Assembly: GCA_002721545.1 (NCBI GenBank)
Contig: PBKR01000034.1
Coordinates: 1 to 64,000, forward strand
Direction: 5' to 3'
DNA length: 64,000 nucleotides
From: Nitrosomonadaceae bacterium
GTDB lineage: Bacteria > Pseudomonadota > Gammaproteobacteria > Burkholderiales > Nitrosomonadaceae
Part shown: positions 50,797-59,165 of the stretch, in pieces
Layout: every line of letters starts with the position of its first letter
Position numbering within the stretch: position 1 is the stretch's first letter
Translations under genes and position numbers: made by a program
The notes under the pieces: model-generated
What the model was told of the DNA's origin: nothing
The model's database searches: none
Seen by the model: the letters and a program-made list of their open reading frames with translations, nothing else

Positions 50797-52125
50797 ATGT
50801 TGAATATGCCACAAAATATTTATGCAATATTAATTTCTTGGTTGATCTTTTCGCACGCCCCATTAAATGCTGCAGACCTAGTTGATATTTATCGTGAAGC
50901 AATAGATCAGGATGCACAGTATGCTGCTGCTCGGGCTGAGCATAGGGCAGCTCAAGAAAAGATACCACAGGGTAGGGCAGGACTATTGCCTAATCTGACG
51001 CTTGCAGGTGTAAGGAAAAGACAAATGATTAACCCAGATGGTTCTCCAGAAGTAGGGCTTAATAGAGGCGGAATAACGATTCAGGCTGTCCAGCCACTTT
51101 TCCGAATGCAAAATTTTATAGCCTATGAGCAATCTAAAATTCAGGTTATGCAAGCAGACTCAAAGTTTATTATAGCTGCTCAAGATTTAATTTTGCGTGT
51201 AGCACGAGCATACTTTGACGTATTAATTGCCGAGTTTGACGTTCGAGTGGAGGAAGATCAGAAGAGGGCTATTGAACGTCAATTGAAGCAGGCTAAAGCA
51301 AATTTTGAAGCTGGTAACTCTACTATAGTCGATACTAATGAAGCTCAGGCCCGTTTTGATTTGTCAGTTTCAAAGCTGATTGTTGCTAGAAATTTGTTGG
51401 AAATTAATAAGCGTAAGCTACAGAAGATTACTGGGCGATACCCTAGTGTCACCTCACGCTTAAATGAAAATCATGACGTAAAATTATTTTCTTTAAAGTA
51501 TGAGAATATGAATGAGTGGCTTGTCGTGGCCCAACAGAATAGTCTTGCAATTAGAGTACAGCAATTAGTTCTTGAACTTGCAGAGCATGAGGTAAAACGA
51601 GCTAAGGCAGGTCACTATCCAACCCTAGATCTGGTTGCTCTTTATAGTAATCAGAAAGGTGTAGGTGGAACTTTTACTGGAAGGGGAATAGACCTGACTT
51701 CAAAGGAAATTGGGCTTCAATTAAATGTTCCATTATTTAGTGGATTTTCAGTACAGTCTAAAGTACGAGAGGCTATGGCAACTCAGGAAAAAGTACGTCA
51801 CGATTTGAATAATACTTATCGTGATACTGAACTTATTGTTAGTCAAGAATTTCTTAATTTTACTAATGGTAGGGCCTTGGTGCAGGCACAAATAGAGGCA
51901 GTGAAATCTAGCCAAAGCCAGTTTGAATCAACTAAGCTTGGGCAGGAGGTTGGTGTTAGAACTGAGGTTAATGTGTTGAATGCACAGGGGCTACACTCCC
52001 TTGCTCGGAGAAATCTTAGTAGAGCATACTTTAATCTGTTAATGTCGAGTCTAAGGCTTGAAGCGGCGGCAGGAGAGCTTGATGAGGAAGATTTGGTGCG
52101 TATAAATAGATTGCTACTGCAATAG
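50797..52125 (+). CDS. tolC: Outer-membrane channel protein, TolC family
   Basis: Trimeric outer-membrane export duct for type I secretion and RND/ABC efflux. A signal peptide (AILISWLIFSHAPLNA) is followed by the TolC start ADLVDIYREAIDQDAQYAAARAE and two OEP repeats with long coiled-coil helices (about 130-215 and 345-420). FEAGNSTIVDTNEAQARFDL and GVRTEVNVLNAQ are the conserved repeat turns. The length of 442 residues is normal. No inner-membrane partner genes are adjacent: the ABC protein that follows is on the opposite strand. Confidence 0.92.
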   Translation: MLNMPQNIYAILISWLIFSHAPLNAADLVDIYREAIDQDAQYAAARAEHRAAQEKIPQGRAGLLPNLTLAGVRKRQMINPDGSPEVGLNRGGITIQAVQPLFRMQNFIAYEQSKIQVMQADSKFIIAAQDLILRVARAYFDVLIAEFDVRVEEDQKRAIERQLKQAKANFEAGNSTIVDTNEAQARFDLSVSKLIVARNLLEINKRKLQKITGRYPSVTSRLNENHDVKLFSLKYENMNEWLVVAQQNSLAIRVQQLVLELAEHEVKRAKAGHYPTLDLVALYSNQKGVGGTFTGRGIDLTSKEIGLQLNVPLFSGFSVQSKVREAMATQEKVRHDLNNTYRDTELIVSQEFLNFTNGRALVQAQIEAVKSSQSQFESTKLGQEVGVRTEVNVLNAQGLHSLARRNLSRAYFNLLMSSLRLEAAAGELDEEDLVRINRLLLQ

Positions 52126-52308
52126 CAAAGATCTCTGTCTGTATTTTCACACCGCATAAAATATTTCCCAGTTTAATATAGTAAATTTCAAATTTATCTA
52201 TTTTGGTATTCTACGACAAGATTAAATAATGTTAATGAGTGTTATATTTTATATTATGCAGGGAGTTTTAAGTAGCCAGAATAATTCTTATGCACTTTAA
52301 TTCAAAAT

Positions 52309-54027
52309 TCAATGGTATAGCGGATAAATTTTTTCGTATAATCCTTTCTCAGAAAGAAGTGTTTTATGGCTGCCACTTTCTACAATACGATTTTTTTCTA
52401 TTACAATAATGCGGTCAACTTTTTTTAAGGTCTCTTTGCGACGAGCTATAATTAAAGTGGTACGATTCCTCATTAAATTATCTAACGCTAACCGTATTAG
52501 CTTTTCTGATTTAGGATCTAGAATTGTAGTTATTTCATCTAGGATAAGGATAGGTGGATTCCTGAGAAATAGTCGTGCAATAGCAATATGCTGATTTTGC
52601 TCTCTGGAAAGTTTTATACCATTTACACCTACTAGTGTCTGCATTCCTTGTGGCATTTTCTTAATAAATTCAATTGCATGAGAAGCATGTGCAGCTGCAA
52701 TTATTTCACTTTCTGTTGAGTGCCCCATGTCCCCGAAAGCAATGTTTGCCGCAATCGAATCATTAAATAATTTTATTTTTGTTGATAAAAAACCAATTTT
52801 AGATCGTAAGCTTTCTAATTTAATGTTTGTTAACTCATGATTATCTAGTAAGACTTCACCATTCGATGGTTGTATTAATCTTGGTAGTAAGTTAACTAGA
52901 GTATTTATTGCTTCATCCGAAGAACCAACAAGTGCAGTTTTTTCTTTTGGCCTCATAACAAATGATATATTTTGTAGTGTTTTGTTACAGCTAATATTCT
53001 TAAATTCTATCTTGCCTTGTATATTATTTAGAACAATTTTTCCCAAATCGGGCTCTGTTTCTAAATCTAAGATATAGAAGATATCTTTTGCTGAAGATAG
53101 ACAGTTCTGTAGGGATTCACTTGCTTTAATTAATTGGGTTAAAGATAAATATAAAATTAATATTGAAATAATAAATGAGATAAAGCTCGCTACTGTTACC
53201 TCATCAGTAAAGGTATTTTGAATGGAGAGATAAAAGATAGGTGATAGGACGATAGCTACAATTATATGAATTAATGGGTCTCGAAGAATATTAGTACTCT
53301 GTATGCTGGATTGTTGTATTTGATCCAATCCATTTTGGAAGCGTTTACATATATTCTGCTGTCCCCCATGTAGTAATATTACTTGTTGATTTTCTATGGA
53401 TTCTTTTATTGTTTGTAAAAAGTGTTTTGTTGTCAGGAGCTTTTTTTTATCTGCTCGGTGTGATTGGTTATGAGTTACCCGCATACTTAATAAAATTATT
53501 GGTCCTATCATTAAAGCTAGTAAAGATAAATCCCAATTTAGATAGATAATCCATATTAATAAGCCAATAATAGTAAATAGGTTTCTTATAAAGGAGAATA
53601 AGGATCTTATTCCTTCATCAGTAATCTGGGTAATATTAGAAGTAAGCTCTGAAGAAAATTTTTCTTCAGCTTGGTATTGATGATGATAAGTGGGTAACCT
53701 TAAAATTTTGTTAAGGATTATAATTTGTATGCTTGTTGTTAAAGTATTGCTTATCCAATATGTTCCATGCAAGCTAATACAGTCAGATAAATTTCGCACA
53801 ATAAATAGTATTATAATAATTAAAGGGATAAATTCTATAGAATTAGAATTTCTTTTAACAAAAATGCTATCTAGCATTGATTCAATAAATATGGGTATAA
53901 CAGCATGAGTTGTTGCTACTAGAACTGTGCTGAATAAAGTTAATGTAAGTGCTAGCCAATAGGGAGCAGCATGACTCATTAATCTTAAGCATAATTGATA
54001 ATTTGATGTATTGTGAATATTAAGCAT
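52309..54027 (-). CDS. MsbA-like ABC exporter with degenerate ATPase motifs
   Basis: A 572-residue half-transporter: six hydrophobic segments in residues 20-300, then a nucleotide-binding domain. The order and spacing follow MsbA (FNDSIAANIAFGD, LVGVNGIKLS, RNPPILILDE, ESGSHKTLLSEKGLY). However, Walker A reads GSSDEAINT (368-376) without the Lys-Ser/Thr, the A-loop region is shortened, the Q-loop Gln is T416, the signature is LSREQ (473-477) and the H-loop His is R529. Walker B with E498 remains. ATP hydrolysis is unlikely. The frame is fully open, so it is a pseudo-enzyme, a partner in a heterodimer, or an early pseudogene. It is monocistronic. Confidence 0.85.
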   Translation of the reverse strand: MLNIHNTSNYQLCLRLMSHAAPYWLALTLTLFSTVLVATTHAVIPIFIESMLDSIFVKRNSNSIEFIPLIIIILFIVRNLSDCISLHGTYWISNTLTTSIQIIILNKILRLPTYHHQYQAEEKFSSELTSNITQITDEGIRSLFSFIRNLFTIIGLLIWIIYLNWDLSLLALMIGPIILLSMRVTHNQSHRADKKKLLTTKHFLQTIKESIENQQVILLHGGQQNICKRFQNGLDQIQQSSIQSTNILRDPLIHIIVAIVLSPIFYLSIQNTFTDEVTVASFISFIISILILYLSLTQLIKASESLQNCLSSAKDIFYILDLETEPDLGKIVLNNIQGKIEFKNISCNKTLQNISFVMRPKEKTALVGSSDEAINTLVNLLPRLIQPSNGEVLLDNHELTNIKLESLRSKIGFLSTKIKLFNDSIAANIAFGDMGHSTESEIIAAAHASHAIEFIKKMPQGMQTLVGVNGIKLSREQNQHIAIARLFLRNPPILILDEITTILDPKSEKLIRLALDNLMRNRTTLIIARRKETLKKVDRIIVIEKNRIVESGSHKTLLSEKGLYEKIYPLYH

Positions 54028-54317
54028 GGGAGAACAATATCAGAAATAATATAAATTGAGTGAATGATACTTAATATTGAACATGGTAATAATTTAAATC
54101 TTTTTAAGTTTAATCATAATAAATCAAGAAGATAAGTGACAGTGAGGGGGTATGAGTGTAAATTTGATATTGAATCGTAATTAAGAGATTATATTTATGA
54201 GTAGTTAATATAAATGTGCATTTAGATTATTGTATCTATCAAGCTAGCTTTAAAACAATATATAGAGCATTCTGTTCCTAGTTGACTAGGAAGGGATTTT
54301 CAAATTATAGTTTCGAG

Positions 54318-54596
54318 ATGGAAGAAGAACTTAAATTATTAGAAGAAAAAATAAACCAATTTGTACAATTGTGTCACCGTCAACGTGCTGAAATTATCCA
54401 GTTACGAGTACAATTAGCAGAGTCTGCTAGTGAAAATAAAAATTTGTCAGATCGCCATCATACAGAGAGTACTCAATTGCGTGAGCAATTAGCAGAGGCC
54501 AATAGTGAGAATAAAAATCTATCAGAAAAAATAAATGGGGCTTCTAGTCGCTTGGAATCTCTTTTAACTCAGTTTCCTGATCATAATAATGGCTAA
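54318..54596 (+). CDS. Small coiled-coil protein before zapA (TIGR02449/ZapB-like)
   Basis: A 92-residue protein, almost entirely heptad-like helix, starting MEEELKLLEEKINQFVQLC. It has the size and position of the ZapB-like coiled-coil proteins encoded just before zapA in proteobacteria, and overlaps zapA by eight bases. The segment QLRxQLAE..SENKNLS occurs twice (residues 28-44 and 53-69). The ATG at 54318 lacks a strong ribosome-binding site. A TTG at 54282 would add 12 residues not expected in the family. A Z-ring role is inferred from context. Confidence 0.78.
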   Translation: MEEELKLLEEKINQFVQLCHRQRAEIIQLRVQLAESASENKNLSDRHHTESTQLREQLAEANSENKNLSEKINGASSRLESLLTQFPDHNNG

Positions 54597-54897
54597 GAAT
54601 AGCGCAGTAGATGTAGCCATTATGGGCCGTGAGTTTCGGTTTACTTGCCCTGAAGAAGAACGTGAGGAGCTTCTTCAAGCAGCGGCATATCTTGATAAAA
54701 AGATGTGCGAGATCAGTGAGGATGGCAAGGTAGTAGGTTCTGAGCGAATTGCTATTATGGCTGGGCTAAATATAGCTCATGAGTTTCTTTCTGCGAAAAC
54801 AAGAGGGGGCTCTGATATGGGGAATTTTAAGCGTAAAATTGATCATATGCAGACCCTGCTTGATAAAGCGGTACTAGATCAGAGTAAATTATTTTAA
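54589..54897 (+). CDS. zapA: Cell division protein ZapA
   Basis: Tetrameric FtsZ-bundling protein. The start VDVAIMGREFRFTCPEEEREELLQAAAYLDKKMCEI matches the ZapA head domain, followed by the long helix with RIAIMAGLNIAHEFLS. The length of 102 residues is normal. It overlaps the coiled-coil gene before it. Downstream, where 6S RNA is often encoded, only a broken EVE-domain gene is visible. Confidence 0.93.
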   Translation: MAKNSAVDVAIMGREFRFTCPEEEREELLQAAAYLDKKMCEISEDGKVVGSERIAIMAGLNIAHEFLSAKTRGGSDMGNFKRKIDHMQTLLDKAVLDQSKLF

Positions 54898-54939
54898 TGA
54901 TAGGTTGTAATAAATTATAATTTCTTTATATGGTATTAG

Positions 54940-55227
54940 CCGAGCTATATATTCTTTAAGCCACTATCTAAGGTTTGTAAATTGTCATATCCTGATGCAA
55001 CTCAATTTGAAGCCAATAGTAAATATTTTGATCAAAAGGCTATTTCAGAATTCCCAATATGGCTTAATGTAGACGTAAAACTCATCAGTAAAAATAGATG
55101 AATTACTATCAAAGAGCTATGAATTATTCTGGTTTTGAGAGGCATAAGAATTTTACAAAAGGGTAATCGTCTATCTATTACACCCATAGACCCTGAGGAA
55201 GGGGAATATATTATTGAGATTATGTAA
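54940..55227 (+). pseudogene. Decayed EVE-domain protein gene
   Basis: One reading frame gives KVCKLSYPDATQFEANSKYF, then WLNVDVKLISKNR, and near the end KGNRLSITPIDPEEGEYI. These match, in order, the second half of EVE-domain proteins (YPDPTQFD, DVKFV, GNRLSVTPVTPEEW). The frame is broken by TGA at 55099-55101 and 55120-55122, probably with an indel between. About the first 50 residues of the family are missing, leaving little room after zapA. EVE proteins bind modified bases in nucleic acids. It ends 81 bases before the TauE gene. Confidence 0.8.
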
Positions 55228-55308
55228 AAAAATTTCATCGCTTAAATTTTATAAATAAAATAGGATAAAGTTATATGAAATTAAATTACAACTTGGTTAA
55301 GTAATAAA

Positions 55309-56106
55309 GTGGAATGGTGGTTAGCTTATATGTGCTTAGGTGCAGTTGTAGGCTTCTTCGCCGGGTTATTTGGTATTGGTGGCGGATTGATAATGGTGCC
55401 AGTACTAAGTTTTTTGTTTGGTGTACAAGGTTTCGTCTCTGATTTTATTGTACATCTTGCTCTTGGTACTTCCATGGCAGCAATAATTTTTACCTCTATC
55501 CCTAGTTTGCTAATTCATCATATGAGTAGGTCAGTAAATTGGAATATTGTAAGATTGATTATGCCAGGCATTATTTTTGGCACATTCTGTGGCGTGGCCT
55601 TGGCGCATAATCTTCCTGGAAGATACTTGAGTATTTTTATTATTCTGTTTATTTATTATTTTGCAACTAGAATGGTTATTAATAGTACCCCTAATCCTAA
55701 TAGGATTCTTCCGGGAAAAATTGGAATATTTACTGTGGGAGGATTTATAGGTGGATTGTCTAGTTTAGTAGCTATTGGCGGAGGAACATTGACTATTCCA
55801 TTCCTTTCTGCTTGTAATGTGCGTCTGAAGCATGCTATTGGTATTTCTGCACCAGTTAGTTGTATTATTGCGATTGTTGGAACAATAGGTTATATCTATA
55901 GCGGCATTACTCATTCTCAAATACTGCCAGAATATAGCTTGGGTTACATCTATTTACCGGCTCTTGCTGGGATAGTTGCTTTCAGTATGGCTACTGCTAT
56001 TATAGGTGCAAAGGTTACTCATATTATAGAGACAAAAATTATTCGGAAAATATTTGTAATATTGCTATATATATTAGGAACTAAAATGTTAATAAGTCTT
56101 TTCTGA
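55309..56106 (+). CDS. TauE/SafE family membrane permease
   Basis: A 265-residue membrane protein with about eight hydrophobic segments in two homologous halves. Each half opens with the family glycine motif: GFFAGLFGIGGGLIMVPVL (about 15-33) and GGLSSLVAIGGGTLTIPFL (about 148-166). Members move sulfonates, sulfite or other organic anions; the substrate here is unknown. The start is GTG at 55309, giving MEWWLAYMCLGA. The 3' end lies five bases from the convergent purC stop. Confidence 0.88.
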   Translation: MEWWLAYMCLGAVVGFFAGLFGIGGGLIMVPVLSFLFGVQGFVSDFIVHLALGTSMAAIIFTSIPSLLIHHMSRSVNWNIVRLIMPGIIFGTFCGVALAHNLPGRYLSIFIILFIYYFATRMVINSTPNPNRILPGKIGIFTVGGFIGGLSSLVAIGGGTLTIPFLSACNVRLKHAIGISAPVSCIIAIVGTIGYIYSGITHSQILPEYSLGYIYLPALAGIVAFSMATAIIGAKVTHIIETKIIRKIFVILLYILGTKMLISLF

Positions 56107-56111
56107 AATAC

Positions 56112-57008
56112 TTATATGTTTACTAAAAGGTTTAAAATTTCCTGATATTTATAAGAAGTTTTGGTAAGAATATCATTAGACAGAATAGGGGCGGGGGGGT
56201 TTTTATTCCAGTTGCGCATTTCTAGCCAGTCTCGAATTATTTGTTTATCGTAACTTGGAGGGCTTTCCCCAGGGCTATATTTATCAGCTTTCCAAAATCT
56301 AGATGAGTCTGGAGTGAGTGCTTCATCAATAAGATACAGCTTGCCTGCATGATCTTGGCCGAATTCAAATTTAGTGTCGGCAATAATGATACCATTAGTT
56401 GCAGCAAAGTCTGCTGCCTCCGTGTATAAGGCTATCGCTATATCACGTATTTGTAATGCTAATGCGCTACCAATAATTCTTTCTACTTTTGAGAATGAGA
56501 TATTCTCATCATGCGTACCTATTTCAGCTTTGGTTGAAGGTGTAAAAATTGCCCCACTGGGTAATTTAGAGGCTTTTTCTAACCCAGTGGGAATCGTAAT
56601 CCCACAAATTTTATTATTCTTTTTATAGTCTTTCCAGCTAGACCCTGCAATATAGCCCCGTACAATAGCTTCGATTGGTACTGGCTTTAATTTTTTTACT
56701 ACAAAAGAACGTCCTGATACTTGATCTATTTCATTATTTGATACAAGTGACTCAGGCTGAATATTAGTCAAATGATTAGGTATGATGTGCTCTAGTTTTT
56801 TAAACCAGAAATTGGACATAGCTGTTAGCACTTTACCTTTTCCAGGGATCGGTGTGGGTAGAATTAAGTCGAAGGCAGACAGTCTATCTGTTTGTATGAT
56901 TAATAATTTATCTTCATCGACAGCATAGATATCCCTTACTTTCCCTCGGTGTAAAAAATTGAGACTAGTAAGGCTAGATTCAAATAACGTTTTTTCAGAT
57001 ATGATCAT
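56112..57008 (-). CDS. purC: Phosphoribosylaminoimidazole-succinocarboxamide synthase
   Basis: Joins aspartate to CAIR in purine synthesis, the step after PurE. The conserved blocks are [55 protein letters not shown] and [12 protein letters not shown]. The length of 298 residues matches the longer yeast-like PurC found in betaproteobacteria. Its ATG overlaps by four bases (ATGA) the stop of a short upstream frame that looks like a PurE remnant (57005-57187). Confidence 0.95.
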   Translation of the reverse strand: MIISEKTLFESSLTSLNFLHRGKVRDIYAVDEDKLLIIQTDRLSAFDLILPTPIPGKGKVLTAMSNFWFKKLEHIIPNHLTNIQPESLVSNNEIDQVSGRSFVVKKLKPVPIEAIVRGYIAGSSWKDYKKNNKICGITIPTGLEKASKLPSGAIFTPSTKAEIGTHDENISFSKVERIIGSALALQIRDIAIALYTEAADFAATNGIIIADTKFEFGQDHAGKLYLIDEALTPDSSRFWKADKYSPGESPPSYDKQIIRDWLEMRNWNKNPPAPILSNDILTKTSYKYQEILNLLVNI

Positions 57009-57187
57009 TCCAGTTTATTCAAGTTAGGAAATATCATGACATGCTGCTGCCATGTTTTACAGAGAGAGCTTATCCCGATAGCTGTTTTAGAATCAGAAGA
57101 TGCTAGTAGGGAAGTAGAGAATAAGCTTGCATTATCTGTATTTGCCTCACCTATTTTATACGTGATATTGGTATATATCATTTGCAA
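57005..57187 (-). pseudogene. Remnant of a second purE (C-terminal part)
   Basis: A 60-residue frame reads KIGEANTDNASLFSTSLLAS and then ends in a W-Q-Q-H-V-M segment. Without gaps over about 40 residues it follows the PurE C-terminus (IGxAGxxNAxLFxxxLLAxxD). An upstream QM aligns with the QMPxGVPV turn. The catalytic N-terminal two thirds are absent. It is on the strand opposite the intact purE, 300 bases away, and runs into purC with an ATGA overlap. It may be translated but cannot be an active enzyme. Confidence 0.55.
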
Positions 57188-57486
57188 TTATACAACGTAG
57201 GCAGCAATCAATCTTTTTAGTATATTTATGTGTATTATTCAGGTTCTGTTGGCAGAAATAGGATAATTTTATGTTAAAAATATTGTATAAAGAAAAAAAT
57301 TGTATAACCATTAAGCATAGTGTGATTAAATTATATTCTTATAAGGGCGCTAATGTCATCTTTTGGGCCTGAGATTAAATGGTGCATTTTTGTGAAAAAT
57401 ATTACACAATTAACTCATAGGCTCAAAATTTGAGTTACTGCAAATATTGGCACACTCTATTATTTAACAGCTTTTCTAATTTTAAA

Positions 57487-57975
57487 ATGATTAATCCATT
57501 AGTTTATATTGTTATGGGCAGTGATAGTGACTGGAATGTAATGAAACATGCTGTTGCTATATTGGAAAATTTTAATATAACGCATGGAGTCAAAATAATT
57601 TCTGCACATCGAACACCAGACTTGTTATTTAAATTTGCTGAAGAAGCTAGAGGCTTAGATATTCAATGTATTATTGCTGGTGCAGGTGGTGCGGCACATC
57701 TGCCTGGTATGATTGCAGCAAAAACTACTGTGCCAGTTTTAGGTGTGCCTGTAAATTCAAAGCATTTGCAAGGTATGGATTCCTTACTTTCTATTGTACA
57801 GATGCCTAAAGGAGTACCAGTTGCTTCTTTTGCAATTGGTGATGCGGGTGCAGCTAATGCTGGTTTATTTGCTGTATCTTTGCTGGCAATTAATAATAGT
57901 GAATTAGGTGAACGATTGATTTCTTTCCGGCAAGAGCAAGCGGAAAAAATATTAGCCATGAAGTTGCCAAAATAA
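57487..57975 (+). CDS. purE: N5-carboxyaminoimidazole ribonucleotide mutase
   Basis: Rearranges N5-CAIR to CAIR in purine synthesis, using the PurK product. Motifs are GSDSDW (11-16), ISAHRTPD with the catalytic histidine, and GAGGAAHLPGM. I start at ATG 57487 (MINPLVYIVMGSDSDW), giving 162 residues; an upstream TTG adds a non-conserved leader. It overlaps purK by one base (TAATG), so the two steps are translationally coupled. A promoter should lie in the 299 A+T-rich bases upstream, where I see no gene. Confidence 0.95.
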   Translation: MINPLVYIVMGSDSDWNVMKHAVAILENFNITHGVKIISAHRTPDLLFKFAEEARGLDIQCIIAGAGGAAHLPGMIAAKTTVPVLGVPVNSKHLQGMDSLLSIVQMPKGVPVASFAIGDAGAANAGLFAVSLLAINNSELGERLISFRQEQAEKILAMKLPK

Positions 57976-59120
57976 TGCTTGTTACGCCTGGGGAAATGTT
58001 GGGTTTGCTAGGTGGTGGCCAGCTTGGTCGCATGTTTACAAAGGCAGCACAAAGTTTAGGATATAAAGTAACTGTATTAGATCCAGCGTCAGAAAGTCCT
58101 GCAGGACTAGTAGCAGATAATTTTATTTGTGCCGATTATGCAGATAATCATGCATTATTAGAATTGAGTACTCATTGTGCGGCCATTACTACAGAATTTG
58201 AAAATATCCCTGCTGAATCGCTCAATGAACTAGCAAAAGTATGTGTAGTAAGTCCTGATGCACATAGCGTATCTATTGCACAGAATAGAATTTCTGAGAA
58301 AAAATTTCTTGTAGAAAATAATTTTTCAGTGGTGCCATTTGCAATTATTGATAATACTGAAGAAAGAGTAAAAATTAATCATACAAATCTTCTTCCTGGC
58401 ATTCTGAAAATTTGTCAGTTTGGATATGATGGTAAAGGACAGAGACGTGTAAACAGTGAGGAAGAATTAAAAGCGGCAATAGATGATTTAAATAGAGAAA
58501 TTTGTGTATTGGAGAGGTTAATGCCACTAAGTTGCGAGATTTCTGTCATTGTTGCACGTAGTAGTGATGGAGGACTAATTAGTTTTCCTGTTTCTGAGAA
58601 TCAGCATGTTAACGGCATACTAAATATTAGTATAATTCCAGCGAGAATTTCTGCTCAATTAGCCCAACAGGCTAAAGACATAGCAGCTAAAGTAGCTGAG
58701 AGACTAAATTATCAAGGCGTATTATGTGTAGAGTTTTTTGTACTGGAAGATGGTCAGTTGCTGATTAATGAAATCGCACCACGCCCCCATAACAGTGGGC
58801 ATTATTCTATTGATGCCTGTTTTACATCACAGTTTGAGCAACAGGTCAGAGTAATGTGTGGTTTACCGCTCGGTAATACAGAAATGCATAGTGCTGCTGT
58901 AATGGTTAATATTTTAGGTGATTTGTGGCAGAAAGGTGAGCCTGATTGGAGTCATGTCTTAGAGCAGCCCTCTACTAAATTACATTTATATGGCAAATTA
59001 GAAGCACGTCCTGATCGTAAAATGGGACACTTTACTGTATTAGGTAAAACGACTGATATGGCATTATCAAAAGCAATAGAAATTAAATGTCATCTTGAAG
59101 AGCACGGTAATAGATCATAG
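57975..59120 (+). CDS. purK: 5-(carboxyamino)imidazole ribonucleotide synthase
   Basis: ATP-grasp enzyme that carboxylates AIR with bicarbonate to N5-CAIR. The N-terminal LLGGGQLGRM (11-20), central VLERLMPLSCEISVIVAR and the ligand segment LINEIAPRPHNSGHYSIDAC are diagnostic. The length of 381 residues is normal. It directly follows purE with overlapping stop and start codons. Confidence 0.95.
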   Translation: MLVTPGEMLGLLGGGQLGRMFTKAAQSLGYKVTVLDPASESPAGLVADNFICADYADNHALLELSTHCAAITTEFENIPAESLNELAKVCVVSPDAHSVSIAQNRISEKKFLVENNFSVVPFAIIDNTEERVKINHTNLLPGILKICQFGYDGKGQRRVNSEEELKAAIDDLNREICVLERLMPLSCEISVIVARSSDGGLISFPVSENQHVNGILNISIIPARISAQLAQQAKDIAAKVAERLNYQGVLCVEFFVLEDGQLLINEIAPRPHNSGHYSIDACFTSQFEQQVRVMCGLPLGNTEMHSAAVMVNILGDLWQKGEPDWSHVLEQPSTKLHLYGKLEARPDRKMGHFTVLGKTTDMALSKAIEIKCHLEEHGNRS

Positions 59121-59165
59121 GTATTAATGGTTTTTTAATTTATTTAGATTGTTGAGATTTGTTCT

